Shown here piece after piece: positions 8,744 to 17,741 of a stretch of 64,000 bases of DNA. The stretch lies in the NCBI GenBank assembly GCA_016868475.1, contig VGGU01000007.1, positions 1 to 64,000 on the forward strand. Direction: 5' to 3'. A model generated the notes under the pieces. The model saw nothing but the letters and a program-made list of their open reading frames with translations, did no database searches and was not told where the DNA came from. The position numbers and the translations under genes were made by a program. Positions within the stretch are counted from its first letter, which is position 1, and the number at the start of each line of letters is the position of its first letter. Origin of the DNA: Bacteroidota bacterium (GTDB taxonomy: Bacteria > Bacteroidota > Bacteroidia > Chitinophagales > Chitinophagaceae).

Positions 8744-9830
8744 CTTCTACATATAAATTACCCTGTGGTTCTTTAGGCTCTTTAGGTTTGGTGCCTTTTA
8801 GTGACTTGATATAACTGGACACCTGCGCCATCTCTTTGGCAGATAATTCATCTTTCCAGCTTTTCATTCCATTATTGGCCCCGTATTTAACCACTTTGAA
8901 AATTGATTTGATATCTCCGCTGTAAATCCAATAATCGTCTACTAAGTTTGGGCCAACAGCATTTCCACCTCCATCCTCAGCATGGCAGGTAGCACATTTA
9001 CCGGGGGTGGTGAATATTTTTTGACCTGCGCTCAAATCTTCTGCACTAGTTAACAGTTCCACGGTAGTTTCATCAACACTTTCTCCTTTTGAAGCAAGGA
9101 AAGCTTTCACATCTGCATCCCCTTTAGCAACGGCCATTTCAAATTCCTCTTTACTGGAAGGGGCAGAATGAACAACGTGATAGCGATACAGATAAATAGC
9201 TGCAAAAATAATGCAGATATAGAACCCATATAACCACCATGGGGGCAGCCGATTGTCTAATTCACGGATGCCATCGTACTCGTGTCCGAGATCTAGATCT
9301 TTTTCTTCATCAATAGGTCTGAACAAATTGATGCGATCCCACCAGGAAAGTTGTTTTGCTTTTTTCTCATTGACCACTTCACTATCGGCTTCTGCAACAA
9401 ATTTTGACTTCTCTTTATTAACCAAAAATTTAATATTGATTAGTAATGCGATGATGATAAAGAGTTCTAAAAATAAAACTGTGGCAATGAGATAAAAGGT
9501 GGAAACACTCATTCCCCCAATCAGTTTAGGGGCTGCCACTGTGGTTGCTTCTTGCGCCCATAAGCTCCCCTGGCTTAATAAAGTGGCTCCAATTAACAGC
9601 AATAAGGATTTTGCATTGATCTTACTCTTTTTGTATTTCAGTTCAGCAGCACCTATCAAAATATTTGCCAATACACCAATGATAACCAATAAAAGTGCCA
9701 TTAACGCCAATAGAGTAATGGCCAAGGGGTTGGACAAAATAGAGGAGCCGGAAGGTCCTGCTGCCCATACAGGCGTAGTGGATATAAGCGCAAAGGTTAT
9801 TGTTGCTGTTTTAAGAGTACTTATTTGCAT
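8730..9830 (-). CDS. ccoP: cbb3 oxidase subunit CcoP, single-haem cytochrome c
   Basis: CcoP carries electrons to the cbb3 catalytic subunit. This 366-residue form has three hydrophobic segments: a signal-like N-terminus, a helix around residue 110-135, and a third after LPPWWLYGFYICIIF. The CcoP N-terminal domain signature HEYDGIRELDNRLPPWW comes next, then one class I cytochrome c domain with CATCH near residue 275 and a distal Met in GMKSW. Proteobacterial CcoP has two haems; one haem is usual in Bacteroidota. It lies between ccoQ and ccoG. Confidence 0.92.
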   Translation of the reverse strand: MQISTLKTATITFALISTTPVWAAGPSGSSILSNPLAITLLALMALLLVIIGVLANILIGAAELKYKKSKINAKSLLLLIGATLLSQGSLWAQEATTVAAPKLIGGMSVSTFYLIATVLFLELFIIIALLINIKFLVNKEKSKFVAEADSEVVNEKKAKQLSWWDRINLFRPIDEEKDLDLGHEYDGIRELDNRLPPWWLYGFYICIIFAAIYLYRYHVVHSAPSSKEEFEMAVAKGDADVKAFLASKGESVDETTVELLTSAEDLSAGQKIFTTPGKCATCHAEDGGGNAVGPNLVDDYWIYSGDIKSIFKVVKYGANNGMKSWKDELSAKEMAQVSSYIKSLKGTKPKEPKEPQGNLYVEDAAQ

Positions 9831-9863
9831 ATGCTTGTTATTGTCAGTGGAAGTTGAGGTTTA

Positions 9864-10022
9864 TTAATTAAGCGGAATTTCACTGGCTTTCTGAAAGTCA
9901 CTTTTTTTAGATCGCAACACCCAAATAAGCACTGCCGTAAAAAATAAAAAGAAAATTAGCAATGAACTAAGGCCAAAAACATCAATGCCGCTTACTTTTT
10001 CCAGGTAGTTAATGAATTTCAT
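9864..10022 (-). CDS. ccoQ: CcoQ-like small cbb3 oxidase subunit
   Basis: This 52-residue ORF is absent from the ORF track. It reads from the ATG at 10022 to a TAA at 9864: MKFINYLEKVSG, then a single membrane helix (about residues 17-38, LLIFFLFFTAVLIWVL), then a short charged tail. Position between ccoNO (15 bp) and ccoP (33 bp), size and topology match CcoQ/FixQ, which stabilises the complex. Sequence conservation of CcoQ is low, so the call rests on context. Confidence 0.8.
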   Translation of the reverse strand: MKFINYLEKVSGIDVFGLSSLLIFFLFFTAVLIWVLRSKKSDFQKASEIPLN

Positions 10023-10037
10023 AGCCGGGTTTCTTTT

Positions 10038-12176
10038 TTATTGATTTACTGCAGCTTTCTGGGGCTCAGTGGTGATATCTCTACCTAGTTTTTGCAGGTA
10101 GGCGATCAAAGCAATTATTTCCAGATCAGCGTCCGTATTAATTTTTTCGTTCTTTAAATTGTTTACAATGGAATCGGCCTGACGTATCAGGTCTGCATTG
10201 GCTTGCTTGTCATATCCTTCGGGATAAGGAACTCCCAGCGTTTGCATTGCCCTGATTTTAGCAGCAGTAGAACCAGTATCTAACCGTTGATCAAATAACC
10301 AACCATAGGCAGGCATGAGTGAACCCGGCGACATAGATCGAGGTTCATACATATGATTGTAATGCCAAGAATCTGGGCGCTTCAATTTGGGAGATCCTTC
10401 GCGTGCCAAGTCGGGTCCGGAGCGCTTACTTCCCCATTGAAAAGGATGATCATACACAAACTCACCAGCCTTTGAATACTCACCATATCGGGCAACCTCG
10501 TCTCTAAAAGGACGGACCATTTGAGAGTGACAGGTATAACATCCCTCTCTGATATAGATATCCCTACCCTGCAATTCAAGCGGTGTATAAGGCTTGACGG
10601 CAGCAATGGTGGGTATATTTGATTTTACCAAGAATGTGGGAATAATCTGTACCAGGCCGCCAATAGAAACCAAAATCAAACTTAGCACCAGCATCATTAC
10701 TGGTTTTCTCTCGATTACTCTATGCCAATATTCTTTTTTATTTGATTCTATTTTGGCCAAGGGAGCTGCTTCCGCTGCTTCATCGCTTATAAAACTTCCT
10801 TTAGCAATGGTCTTAAATAAATTATACGTCATCATCAAAGCACCGGTCAAATACAAAGTACCCCCTATGCTTCGGGCGATGTACATGGGTATAATATTGG
10901 TTACCGTCTGTAAAAAGTCGTACTTGATCTGTCCTTCCGGAGTGAATTGTTTCCACATGGAAGCTTGTTCAAAACCAGCCCAATAAAGTGGAACTGCATA
11001 TAAAATAATACCGATTGTGCCTAACCAGAAGTGGTTGGTAGCTAATTTCTTTGAATATAGCTCCGTATTCCACATTTTGGGAATCAAGAAGTAAAGCACG
11101 GCAAAAGCCATAAACCCGTTCCATCCTAAGCCACCTATATGCACGTGAGCAATGGTCCAGTCACTGAAGTGAGAAATAGCATTTACATTTTTAAGACTTA
11201 ATAAGGGCCCCTCAAATGTGCTCATACCATAGCAAGTGATGGCCACAACCATGAACTTCAGTACCGGTTCTTCTCTTACTTTATCCCAAGCACCTCGCAA
11301 GGTGAACAACCCGTTAAGCATACCTCCCCAGCTTGGGGCAATCAACATAATGGAAAAAACAGTGCCTAAGGATTGAGCCCAATCAGGCAATGCAGTGTAT
11401 AATAAATGGTGAGGGCCTGCCCAAATGTAAATGAAGATAAGTGCCCAGAAGTGAACAATAGAAAGTCGGTAAGAGTACACCGGACGATTGGCAGCCTTTG
11501 GCAGAAAATAATACATGATACCCAGAATAGGTGTGGTTAGAAAGAATGCCACGGCATTATGTCCATACCACCATTGTACCAGCGCATCTTGTACTCCTGC
11601 ATACCAGCTGTAACTTTTGAATAGTGAAACAGGGATCTCGAAAGAGTTTACTATATGTAGCATGGCTACAGTTACCCAAGTGGCAATATAAAACCAGATA
11701 GCTACATAAAGCTGACGCTCTCTTCTTGTTAAAATAGTAGCAATCATGTTTATGCCAAATACCACCCACACCAGGGCAATGGCAATATCAATGGGCCATT
11801 CAAGTTCCGCATACTCTTTTCCGGTAGTGAACCCCAGTAGAAGGGTCACTGCTGCAGCCGCTATAATGGCTTGCCATCCCCAGAAATGGAGCCAGCTTAA
11901 TTTGTCACTGAACATGCGGGCTTTACACAAACGCTGCAATGAGTAATAAACTCCCATGAACATGGAATTTCCCACAAATGCAAAAATGATGGCATTGGTG
12001 TGCAAGGGGCGCATACGGCCAAAAGTGGTATACGAAAGATTTAGGGAACTACCAGGATAGTACATTTGGATAGCTGCCCAAAGACCGGCAATCATACCAA
12101 CAATGCCAAAAACTACCGTGGCAATTCCAAAAGCCTTTACAATTTTGTTGTCGTAATAAAATCTCTCTACTTGCAT
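10038..12176 (-). CDS. ccoNO: Fused cbb3 cytochrome oxidase subunits CcoN-CcoO
   Basis: This protein joins the haem-copper catalytic subunit CcoN and the monohaem cytochrome CcoO, a fusion common in Bacteroidota. CcoN covers about residues 1-470 with about twelve helices. Its His ligands are visible in LHTNAIIFAF, WWYGHNAVAF, AGPHHLLYTA and HVHIGGLGWNG. After a linker and another helix (MLVLSLILVSIGGLVQI) comes the CcoO domain with CYTCHSQMVRPF and GSLMPAYGWL. The enzyme reduces O2 with high affinity. The length (712) fits the fusion. ccoS is 20 bp upstream and ccoQ 15 bp downstream. Confidence 0.96.
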   Translation of the reverse strand: MQVERFYYDNKIVKAFGIATVVFGIVGMIAGLWAAIQMYYPGSSLNLSYTTFGRMRPLHTNAIIFAFVGNSMFMGVYYSLQRLCKARMFSDKLSWLHFWGWQAIIAAAAVTLLLGFTTGKEYAELEWPIDIAIALVWVVFGINMIATILTRRERQLYVAIWFYIATWVTVAMLHIVNSFEIPVSLFKSYSWYAGVQDALVQWWYGHNAVAFFLTTPILGIMYYFLPKAANRPVYSYRLSIVHFWALIFIYIWAGPHHLLYTALPDWAQSLGTVFSIMLIAPSWGGMLNGLFTLRGAWDKVREEPVLKFMVVAITCYGMSTFEGPLLSLKNVNAISHFSDWTIAHVHIGGLGWNGFMAFAVLYFLIPKMWNTELYSKKLATNHFWLGTIGIILYAVPLYWAGFEQASMWKQFTPEGQIKYDFLQTVTNIIPMYIARSIGGTLYLTGALMMTYNLFKTIAKGSFISDEAAEAAPLAKIESNKKEYWHRVIERKPVMMLVLSLILVSIGGLVQIIPTFLVKSNIPTIAAVKPYTPLELQGRDIYIREGCYTCHSQMVRPFRDEVARYGEYSKAGEFVYDHPFQWGSKRSGPDLAREGSPKLKRPDSWHYNHMYEPRSMSPGSLMPAYGWLFDQRLDTGSTAAKIRAMQTLGVPYPEGYDKQANADLIRQADSIVNNLKNEKINTDADLEIIALIAYLQKLGRDITTEPQKAAVNQ

Positions 12177-12196
12177 AAATAGCAGTTAAGGGTGGG

Positions 12197-12361
12197 TTAT
12201 TGTTTATGAGGGGATGATGTTTTTTTGTCTTCAAAAAGAATGCGAGAAGCAGGCGAAAAGTCGTCTTCAAACTGACCGGACTTGACGCCCCAGATAAAGG
12301 CAATTAAGAAAAATGCTGCCACAGAAATGCTCACTGCCAATAAAATGAATATTACGCTCAT
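12197..12361 (-). CDS. ccoS: CcoS cbb3 oxidase maturation protein
   Basis: This 54-residue ORF is missing from the ORF track. It runs from the ATG at 12361 to a TAA at 12197. It has one N-terminal helix (VIFILLAVSISVAAFFLIAFIW) and then GVKSGQFEDDFSPASRILFED, the CcoS signature. CcoS is needed for haem and copper insertion into CcoN. It is the first gene downstream of the palindrome at 12438-12449. Confidence 0.93.
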   Translation of the reverse strand: MSVIFILLAVSISVAAFFLIAFIWGVKSGQFEDDFSPASRILFEDKKTSSPHKQ

Positions 12362-12435
12362 TCAATAAAATGATTATACTAAATAAAGGTATTTAATAGC
12401 CTTATTTGGGGAGGGTAATGAAAGTCAGGAAAAAA

Positions 12436-12451
12436 AGTGATTTTAATCAAG
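12436..12451 (-). promoter_or_regulatory. CRP/FNR-like palindrome upstream of ccoS/ccoNO
   Basis: The gap between the ATPase gene and ccoS holds AGTGATTTTAATCAAG. Its core, TGAT-N4-ATCA (12438-12449), closely matches the FNR consensus TTGAT-N4-ATCAA apart from the first base. It is centred 82 bp upstream of the ccoS start. I see no clean -7 box at the spacing found in the sulfide promoters. The site suggests that ccoS-NOQPGH has its own redox-responsive promoter rather than depending only on the ccoI transcript. Confidence 0.5.
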
Positions 12452-12458
12452 TAATTTC

Positions 12459-14864
12459 TTAAAGGCGTAGCTGACGTGCCGCCAAATTACTGCTGCCAAA
12501 AGTGAGCAGTAAAATACTGATGGAACTGCTGGGCATTAAAATAGCGGCAATCAGTGGCGATAAATTGCCTTGAACTGCAAAATATAAACCTATGACATTG
12601 TAAACAATAGACAGGACGAAGCTTGCCATAACTATGCCCCGGTTCTTTTTACAGAGCTGGATAAACTGGTTGAGTTTAACTAATTTTTTTGCCTCAATAA
12701 TAGCATCACTAGAGGGGGTAAAGTTGTTGGATTGCTCACTTAAAGCTACCCCCACATCGGCCTGTTTGAGTGCTCCCGCATCATTAAGCCCATCTCCGAT
12801 CATCATCACCTTATCCCCCTTTTGTTGTAACGATTTGATATAAAGCAGCTTGTCTTCTGGTTGTTGATTGAACAGTAGGGTTGAAGAATGGTCTGTTAAC
12901 TGTTCCAAGGTTTCTCTTTCTGTGGGATTATCTCCTGAAAGAACAGAAATTTTATACTCCGACATTAATAGTTTTATCAGCCCGGGTATTTCATTGCGAT
13001 ATTGATTGCCAAACTTGAAAAATCCTAAATAAACATTTTCAATCTCTACATGCACCTGAGTACCTGCTGCAATGGAGTCTTGCGTTGATTGCTTTACAAA
13101 CGCTATTGAGCCCATCCGGATACGTTTTCCCTGAACAATTCCTTCTATACCCGCACCAACTTTCTCTAATTTATTCTCCACCTGAAGGTAATTATCAGGC
13201 CTAAGCCAATGTACTATGGCTTTGCTTAAAGGATGGGTGGATTGGTTGGCCAATGAAGAGATAAGCTGCTGCTCCTCCGTTGAAAGATCTTTTCCGATAA
13301 ATGCAACTTCTTGCTCTCCAGGTGCCGTTAAGGTGCCCGTTTTATCGAACACCAAATGATTGACCCCGGCAATAGACTCGATTGTTTCGGCATTGCGTAA
13401 AAAGAACTGATTGCGGGCCAAAATTGTTAGGATATTACCATTGGTAAAGGTGTTTGATAATAACAACGCACAGGGACAGGCAATAATAAAAATGGAAGTG
13501 ACGGCTGGCCAAAGTTTGGAGAGGTCCTCGCGCCACCAATAGGCTGCGGTGATAGCGGCAATTAAAAATACGATATAGGTGAAATAACGACTGAGTGCAT
13601 GAACAAAGGAATACTTTTTTGGAGTAGCTTTTTCCTGAAACTCCTCTCTGTTCCACAACTTGGTGAGGTAACTCTGCGCCACCTCTTTCACCACCAATAA
13701 TTCAATATTCCCTTCGGTTTGTTTTCCGCCGGCATACACAATTTCCCCCATCTCCTTCAACACCGGCATCGATTCTCCTGTAACAAAACTATAATCAATA
13801 AATGCTTTACCCTTTACTAAAATTCCATCGGCAGGAATTAACTCTTCCTGATGTATTAAAAGTGTATCATTAACACGTATATCAGGTAGTGCCGTGGGAA
13901 CTTGCTTCCCCTCTTTTAGCACCGCAACCGCCACTGGGAAATAGGAAGTATAATCCCTTTCAAACGAAAGCTGACGATAGGTCTTGTCTTGCAATATTCG
14001 TCCGGCCAGCATAAAAAAAACAATTCCGGTCATGGAATCAAAATAGCCCCCTCCTGTACCTTCCAACACCTCTATTACACTTCGTATAAATGTGATGATT
14101 ATCGCAAGGGCAATAGGGGCATCTATATTGAGATATTTGTGTTTTAAACTTTTCCAAGAAGCCTTATAAAAAGGCAGTGCTGAATAAAGAAATACCGGAA
14201 TGGCCAGGAACAGATTAGCCCACCGAAAAAGTTGAAGCATCCCCTCTTCACTGGTGTCTATGCCCAGGTATTCGGGAAAACTCATAAGCATGATATTGCC
14301 AAAGCAAAAACCGGCTACGCCAATTTGATATACCATTTGTTGGTCAAGGCCAGGTCTTTTGTTTCGAAGATCGCTTAAGCTGATATAAGGTTCGTATCCA
14401 ATGCCAGCCAAGGTTTCTGCTACTTTTCTCAAGCTGGTGGCTTTTTTTATCAGCACTATTTCTACCTCCTTTCGGGTAAAATTGACTTTGCTGGAAACCA
14501 CACCTGGGTTAATTCTATATAGATTTTCAAGTAGATAGAGGCAGGAACTGCAATGCATCTGCGGTAAGTAAAACGTAACATGTAACTGCTCCTCATTTTG
14601 AAAACTAATAAGCTGTTGGCTGATTTTCGTGTCGTCTAAAAAAGCAAACTTGTCTTCGCGAATCGGGATCTTAAGCGTAATTCCCGGATTTTGATTCAAA
14701 TCGTAATAATCACATAACTCGTGTTTGGACACTATTTGAAAAACCATCTTGCAACCTTCGCAACAAAATAATTTATTGTCCAGTTTAATTCTATCGTTTG
14801 CACAAGGCTCCCCACAGTGATAGCAGCTAGCAGTTGTATGGGTATAGTGAAAGTTTGAAATCAT
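12459..14864 (-). CDS. ccoI: CcoI-type copper P1B ATPase
   Basis: This heavy-metal P-type ATPase exports copper for cbb3 assembly. Its N-terminus has a Cys-rich module (CYHCGEPC, CCEGC), then an HMA-like domain with MHCSSC. Later come the metal-site CPC in IACPCALLL, the phosphorylated DKTGTLT, TGES and GDGLNDAGAL. These features are typical of CcoI/CtpA proteins. I prefer the ATG at 14864 (MISNFHYTHTT) because the 11-residue extension of the ORF-track start at 14897 is atypical, and the later start leaves more room for the divergent promoter region. It is divergent from the CRP-type regulator. Confidence 0.92.
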   Translation of the reverse strand: MISNFHYTHTTASCYHCGEPCANDRIKLDNKLFCCEGCKMVFQIVSKHELCDYYDLNQNPGITLKIPIREDKFAFLDDTKISQQLISFQNEEQLHVTFYLPQMHCSSCLYLLENLYRINPGVVSSKVNFTRKEVEIVLIKKATSLRKVAETLAGIGYEPYISLSDLRNKRPGLDQQMVYQIGVAGFCFGNIMLMSFPEYLGIDTSEEGMLQLFRWANLFLAIPVFLYSALPFYKASWKSLKHKYLNIDAPIALAIIITFIRSVIEVLEGTGGGYFDSMTGIVFFMLAGRILQDKTYRQLSFERDYTSYFPVAVAVLKEGKQVPTALPDIRVNDTLLIHQEELIPADGILVKGKAFIDYSFVTGESMPVLKEMGEIVYAGGKQTEGNIELLVVKEVAQSYLTKLWNREEFQEKATPKKYSFVHALSRYFTYIVFLIAAITAAYWWREDLSKLWPAVTSIFIIACPCALLLSNTFTNGNILTILARNQFFLRNAETIESIAGVNHLVFDKTGTLTAPGEQEVAFIGKDLSTEEQQLISSLANQSTHPLSKAIVHWLRPDNYLQVENKLEKVGAGIEGIVQGKRIRMGSIAFVKQSTQDSIAAGTQVHVEIENVYLGFFKFGNQYRNEIPGLIKLLMSEYKISVLSGDNPTERETLEQLTDHSSTLLFNQQPEDKLLYIKSLQQKGDKVMMIGDGLNDAGALKQADVGVALSEQSNNFTPSSDAIIEAKKLVKLNQFIQLCKKNRGIVMASFVLSIVYNVIGLYFAVQGNLSPLIAAILMPSSSISILLLTFGSSNLAARQLRL

Positions 14865-14923
14865 GCAAGTGACGAAAATAGGCGCCCTTATTTCCAAGCG
14901 TGATGAGCAAGTTCATAAAATAA

Positions 14924-14962
14924 GCTGATTTTTATCAAAGTGTCCGTTTTTTAGTAGTTTTG
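14924..14962 (+). promoter_or_regulatory. FNR-like palindrome and -7 box between ccoI and the CRP-type regulator
   Basis: GCTGATTTTTATCAAA (core TGAT-N4-ATCA, 14926-14937) is an FNR-type palindrome. A perfect TAnnTTTG box (TAGTTTTG, 14955-14962) follows toward the regulator, with 30.5 bp from site centre to box end, 5 bp closer than at the sulfide genes. The site is 51 bp upstream of the regulator and 67 bp upstream of the preferred ccoI start. It may control either or both, including autoregulation. Confidence 0.55.
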
Positions 14963-14982
14963 AAAGGTAATACCCTGGTTAG

Positions 14983-16044
14983 ATGTCGCAAAAAACAATC
15001 CTCATTATCGACGATAATGCGGACATACGAGAAAATACAGCAGAGATTCTTTCCTTGGCAGGATATAAAACAACCATGGCTGAAAATGGGAAAAAAGGCA
15101 TTGAGTTGGCCCTGACCCAAAAACCCGATCTGATTGTGTGCGATATCATGATGCCCGAGTTGGATGGATACGGGGTCTTGCACTTACTAAGAAAAAATCC
15201 TGAAACCGAAGATATTCCACTCATTTTCTTGACTGCAAAAGCAGAACGCAGTGATTTGCGCAAAGGCATGGAAATGGGAGCAGACGATTATGTAACCAAG
15301 CCATTCGAAGAGATTGAGCTTATGAATGCCATTGAGTCTCGCCTTCGCAAGTACGAAACGCTGAACAAACGATACCACCCTAATGGGAAAGGATTAAGTG
15401 AATTTTCCAATGATCTTCGGAAAAATGGGCTATTTAATTTTAATCCGGAAAAGTACAATGCAGAACTGTATGCAAAAAAGCAGGTGATTTATTCTGAGGG
15501 TAAACGATCCCGCTATCTTTATTATATTGTTCGGGGTAAGGTAAAGGGTTTTAAAACACATGATGATGGCAAGGAGTATATCACTGATCTGTATAGTGAT
15601 GGAGATTTTCTGGGTTACCCTTCATTGATTGACGAAACCAATTACATTGATACTGCTGTAGCTTTGGAAGACACAGAAATTGTACAGTTACCGCGAGAGG
15701 AGTTTCTGGAACTGATCGAGTGCAATATCCAGGTAGCCACTAAGTTTATAAGGATAGTAGCACAAAACATGAAGGAGAAGGAAGAACGATTGCTAAGCCT
15801 TGCTTATAGTTCTTTACGCAAACGAGTGGCCAAGGCGCTGGTAGATATTCATCAAAAATTCAATAACACCGATAACAATACGCGCATTGCGATCTCCCGC
15901 GAGGACATTGCTCATTATGTGGGCACCGCCACGGAGTCCTTGATAAGAACCCTAAGTGATTTTAAATCGGAGAAATTGATTGAAATCAAAGAAGGAAAGA
16001 TTATCATCATTCAGTTAGAAAAACTAAAGAACCTCTTGTATTGA
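14983..16044 (+). CDS. Response regulator fused to a CRP/FNR-type DNA-binding module
   Basis: This 353-residue protein has an N-terminal receiver domain (acidic D10/D11, phospho-acceptor D54 in CDIMMPELDGYG, K106 in VTKPF). A linker leads to a cyclic-nucleotide-binding-type beta barrel (about 150-270) and a CRP-type winged helix (about 275-345). The recognition helix contains E318 and R322 in TESLIRTL. This keeps the E-x3-R pair by which CRP and FNR read TGA half-sites. There is no N-terminal Cys set for an Fe-S cluster, so phosphorylation rather than direct oxygen sensing is the likely input. It is the only CRP/FNR protein in the window and the best candidate to bind the repeated TGA-N6-TCA palindromes. 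Its stop abuts the convergent DUF2490 stop without a gap. Confidence 0.92.
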   Translation: MSQKTILIIDDNADIRENTAEILSLAGYKTTMAENGKKGIELALTQKPDLIVCDIMMPELDGYGVLHLLRKNPETEDIPLIFLTAKAERSDLRKGMEMGADDYVTKPFEEIELMNAIESRLRKYETLNKRYHPNGKGLSEFSNDLRKNGLFNFNPEKYNAELYAKKQVIYSEGKRSRYLYYIVRGKVKGFKTHDDGKEYITDLYSDGDFLGYPSLIDETNYIDTAVALEDTEIVQLPREEFLELIECNIQVATKFIRIVAQNMKEKEERLLSLAYSSLRKRVAKALVDIHQKFNNTDNNTRIAISREDIAHYVGTATESLIRTLSDFKSEKLIEIKEGKIIIIQLEKLKNLLY

Positions 16045-16806
16045 TCAGTTGATTGTCCGAAGCCCTCTGGAATTTGTTACACGAGCAATACGACGCGTTA
16101 AAGCAATCCAAACTACATCTGTTTTTTCAATCAAATCAGGATTGACCATTTTATTCCATTGCGCATTGTAAGTGAATGACCAAGTAATATTCTTAGACGT
16201 TTTTCCTGCCACACCCAGCAACATACGATTACCAAGCATTGGAGTTTTGTGAGGAACCAAGCGAAAAGAATAGAAAAATTCATTTCCTACATTAATACTG
16301 ATTTTTTGCGTCTTGATGCTGAGAAGAGGAATGTTGCACAGCAGGCGATACCGTGTCCTCAAATCAAATTGCTGCTGGAGGCGATTAATTACACTTCCGT
16401 TTTGCCTGTAAATTCTAGCTTCTGTTCTAAAGCGATGATGGATAGTTGAGAGCCAAAGCGAATGTTCAGTATTGAGTTCCTGAAATGGACGAAATTCTAA
16501 AACATTATTGGAACCCTTCCCTATGTGATAAAAGAATGCAATTCCCGAAGCCCCATTTAGTTTTTTTGTGATTGGATAGCCTAAACTTGCACGTACCAAC
16601 CATTGGGAAAAACGAGAAATATTATCAGCAGTTCTAAAGCCAGCATCGGTAAAAAGCGTGTACTTGTTAGAAATGACAAGTTGATTATAGTACTGAAACC
16701 ATTGTTGGTTGCTGTACGATTTGCTATTTTGAGATAGACAGCTATAACCAGCAAGATGAAAGATCATCAAGAATAAACTCTGTGCTATAAATTTCCAACT
16801 TTTCAA
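16045..16806 (-). CDS. DUF2490-like outer-envelope protein
   Basis: This 253-residue protein has an N-terminal signal-like segment (FIAQSLFLMIFHLAGYSCLS) followed by alternating beta-rich sequence such as QQWFQYYNQLVIS, HHRFRTEARI and LRTRYRLLCNIPLL, with a DUF2490-type pattern. It probably forms an outer-membrane beta barrel. It is the last gene of the long minus-strand run that starts at 32988, 23 bp after moaCB. No specific role is known; a channel or surface protein for the respiratory module is only a guess. Confidence 0.65.
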   Translation of the reverse strand: MKSWKFIAQSLFLMIFHLAGYSCLSQNSKSYSNQQWFQYYNQLVISNKYTLFTDAGFRTADNISRFSQWLVRASLGYPITKKLNGASGIAFFYHIGKGSNNVLEFRPFQELNTEHSLWLSTIHHRFRTEARIYRQNGSVINRLQQQFDLRTRYRLLCNIPLLSIKTQKISINVGNEFFYSFRLVPHKTPMLGNRMLLGVAGKTSKNITWSFTYNAQWNKMVNPDLIEKTDVVWIALTRRIARVTNSRGLRTIN

Positions 16807-16829
16807 GGCCCTGCTACTTTAGCATATTA

Positions 16830-17741
16830 TTAATCGTGCCTTGCCCCTTGCATAACTCTGAAAATATGCAACAAATGAGGGAACACTGCCTCCATGCTTT
16901 CGGCAGCTCCCTTTGTAGAGCCAGGCAATGCCATAACTAGCGTGTTATTAATCAGCCCTACTACACTTCGCGACAACATAGAATAGGGAGTGCGTTGCTG
17001 ACCAAAGGATCTAATGGCTTCCTCTATGCCAGGCACTCTTTTTTGCAACAGCGGTATAATGGTTTCTGGTGTAACATCACGAGGCGAAAGGCCGGTACCC
17101 CCAGTAAAGATTACCAAGTTGATGTCCTGCGCAACATAAGCATGTAGCCGCTCGCTAATCACTTCCTTCTCATCGGGAATGATGATATAGTCGCTCAATT
17201 CAACTTTGCAAGATTGTAATTTTTCTATAATAGCTTTTCCGGCCCGATCTACCTTGCCTCCTTTGGAAATTGAATCGCTGCACACAATAACCACAGCCTT
17301 TAAACCACTGATCTCTTTTATAGGGAAATCACTTTTTCCTCCTTTTTTTTCTAGCAGTTTAATCTTTTCAATACTGATATGTTTATCTATTGGCTTAAGC
17401 ATATCATACATGGTCAATGCTACTACCGAAGCAGTATGCATGGCTTCTACTTCCACCCCCGTTTTGTAAATAGTGTGAATCTCTGCTTCTATAACTATGT
17501 CAAGCTCTTCTATGCGGTACCTAATTTGAGTAAATTCTATTGGCAAGGGATGACAATCCGGAATCATGTCACTGGTTCGCTTTGCGGCAAATAGCCCTGC
17601 CGTTTTAGCCATTTCAAAAACATCCCCTTTAGGAACACGTTTTTCCGTAACCGCCAATATAGTTTCCTTGACACTCACCTTCACTATAGCTTGCGCGATG
17701 GCCTTTCGAAGGGTTGTGCTTTTATGTGTAATATCAATCAT
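16830..17741 (-). CDS. moaCB: MoaC-MoaB fusion, molybdenum cofactor biosynthesis
   Basis: The N-terminal half (about residues 1-150) is MoaC, cyclic pyranopterin monophosphate synthase, with KGDVFEMAK, MIPDCHPLP and KTGVEVEAMH. The C-terminal half (about 150-303) is a MoaB/MogA-type molybdopterin adenylyltransferase, with FTGGTGLSPRDVTPE and ALPGSTKGAAESM. The protein thus acts both early and late in the pathway. Such fusions occur in Bacteroidota. It overlaps the upstream ferredoxin gene by 8 bp. Confidence 0.93.
   Translation of the reverse strand: MIDITHKSTTLRKAIAQAIVKVSVKETILAVTEKRVPKGDVFEMAKTAGLFAAKRTSDMIPDCHPLPIEFTQIRYRIEELDIVIEAEIHTIYKTGVEVEAMHTASVVALTMYDMLKPIDKHISIEKIKLLEKKGGKSDFPIKEISGLKAVVIVCSDSISKGGKVDRAGKAIIEKLQSCKVELSDYIIIPDEKEVISERLHAYVAQDINLVIFTGGTGLSPRDVTPETIIPLLQKRVPGIEEAIRSFGQQRTPYSMLSRSVVGLINNTLVMALPGSTKGAAESMEAVFPHLLHIFRVMQGARHD

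Noticed and set aside
14865-14897. Longer ccoI start at 14897
   Set aside because: The added 11 residues do not look like the family N-terminus, which fits the ATG at 14864.
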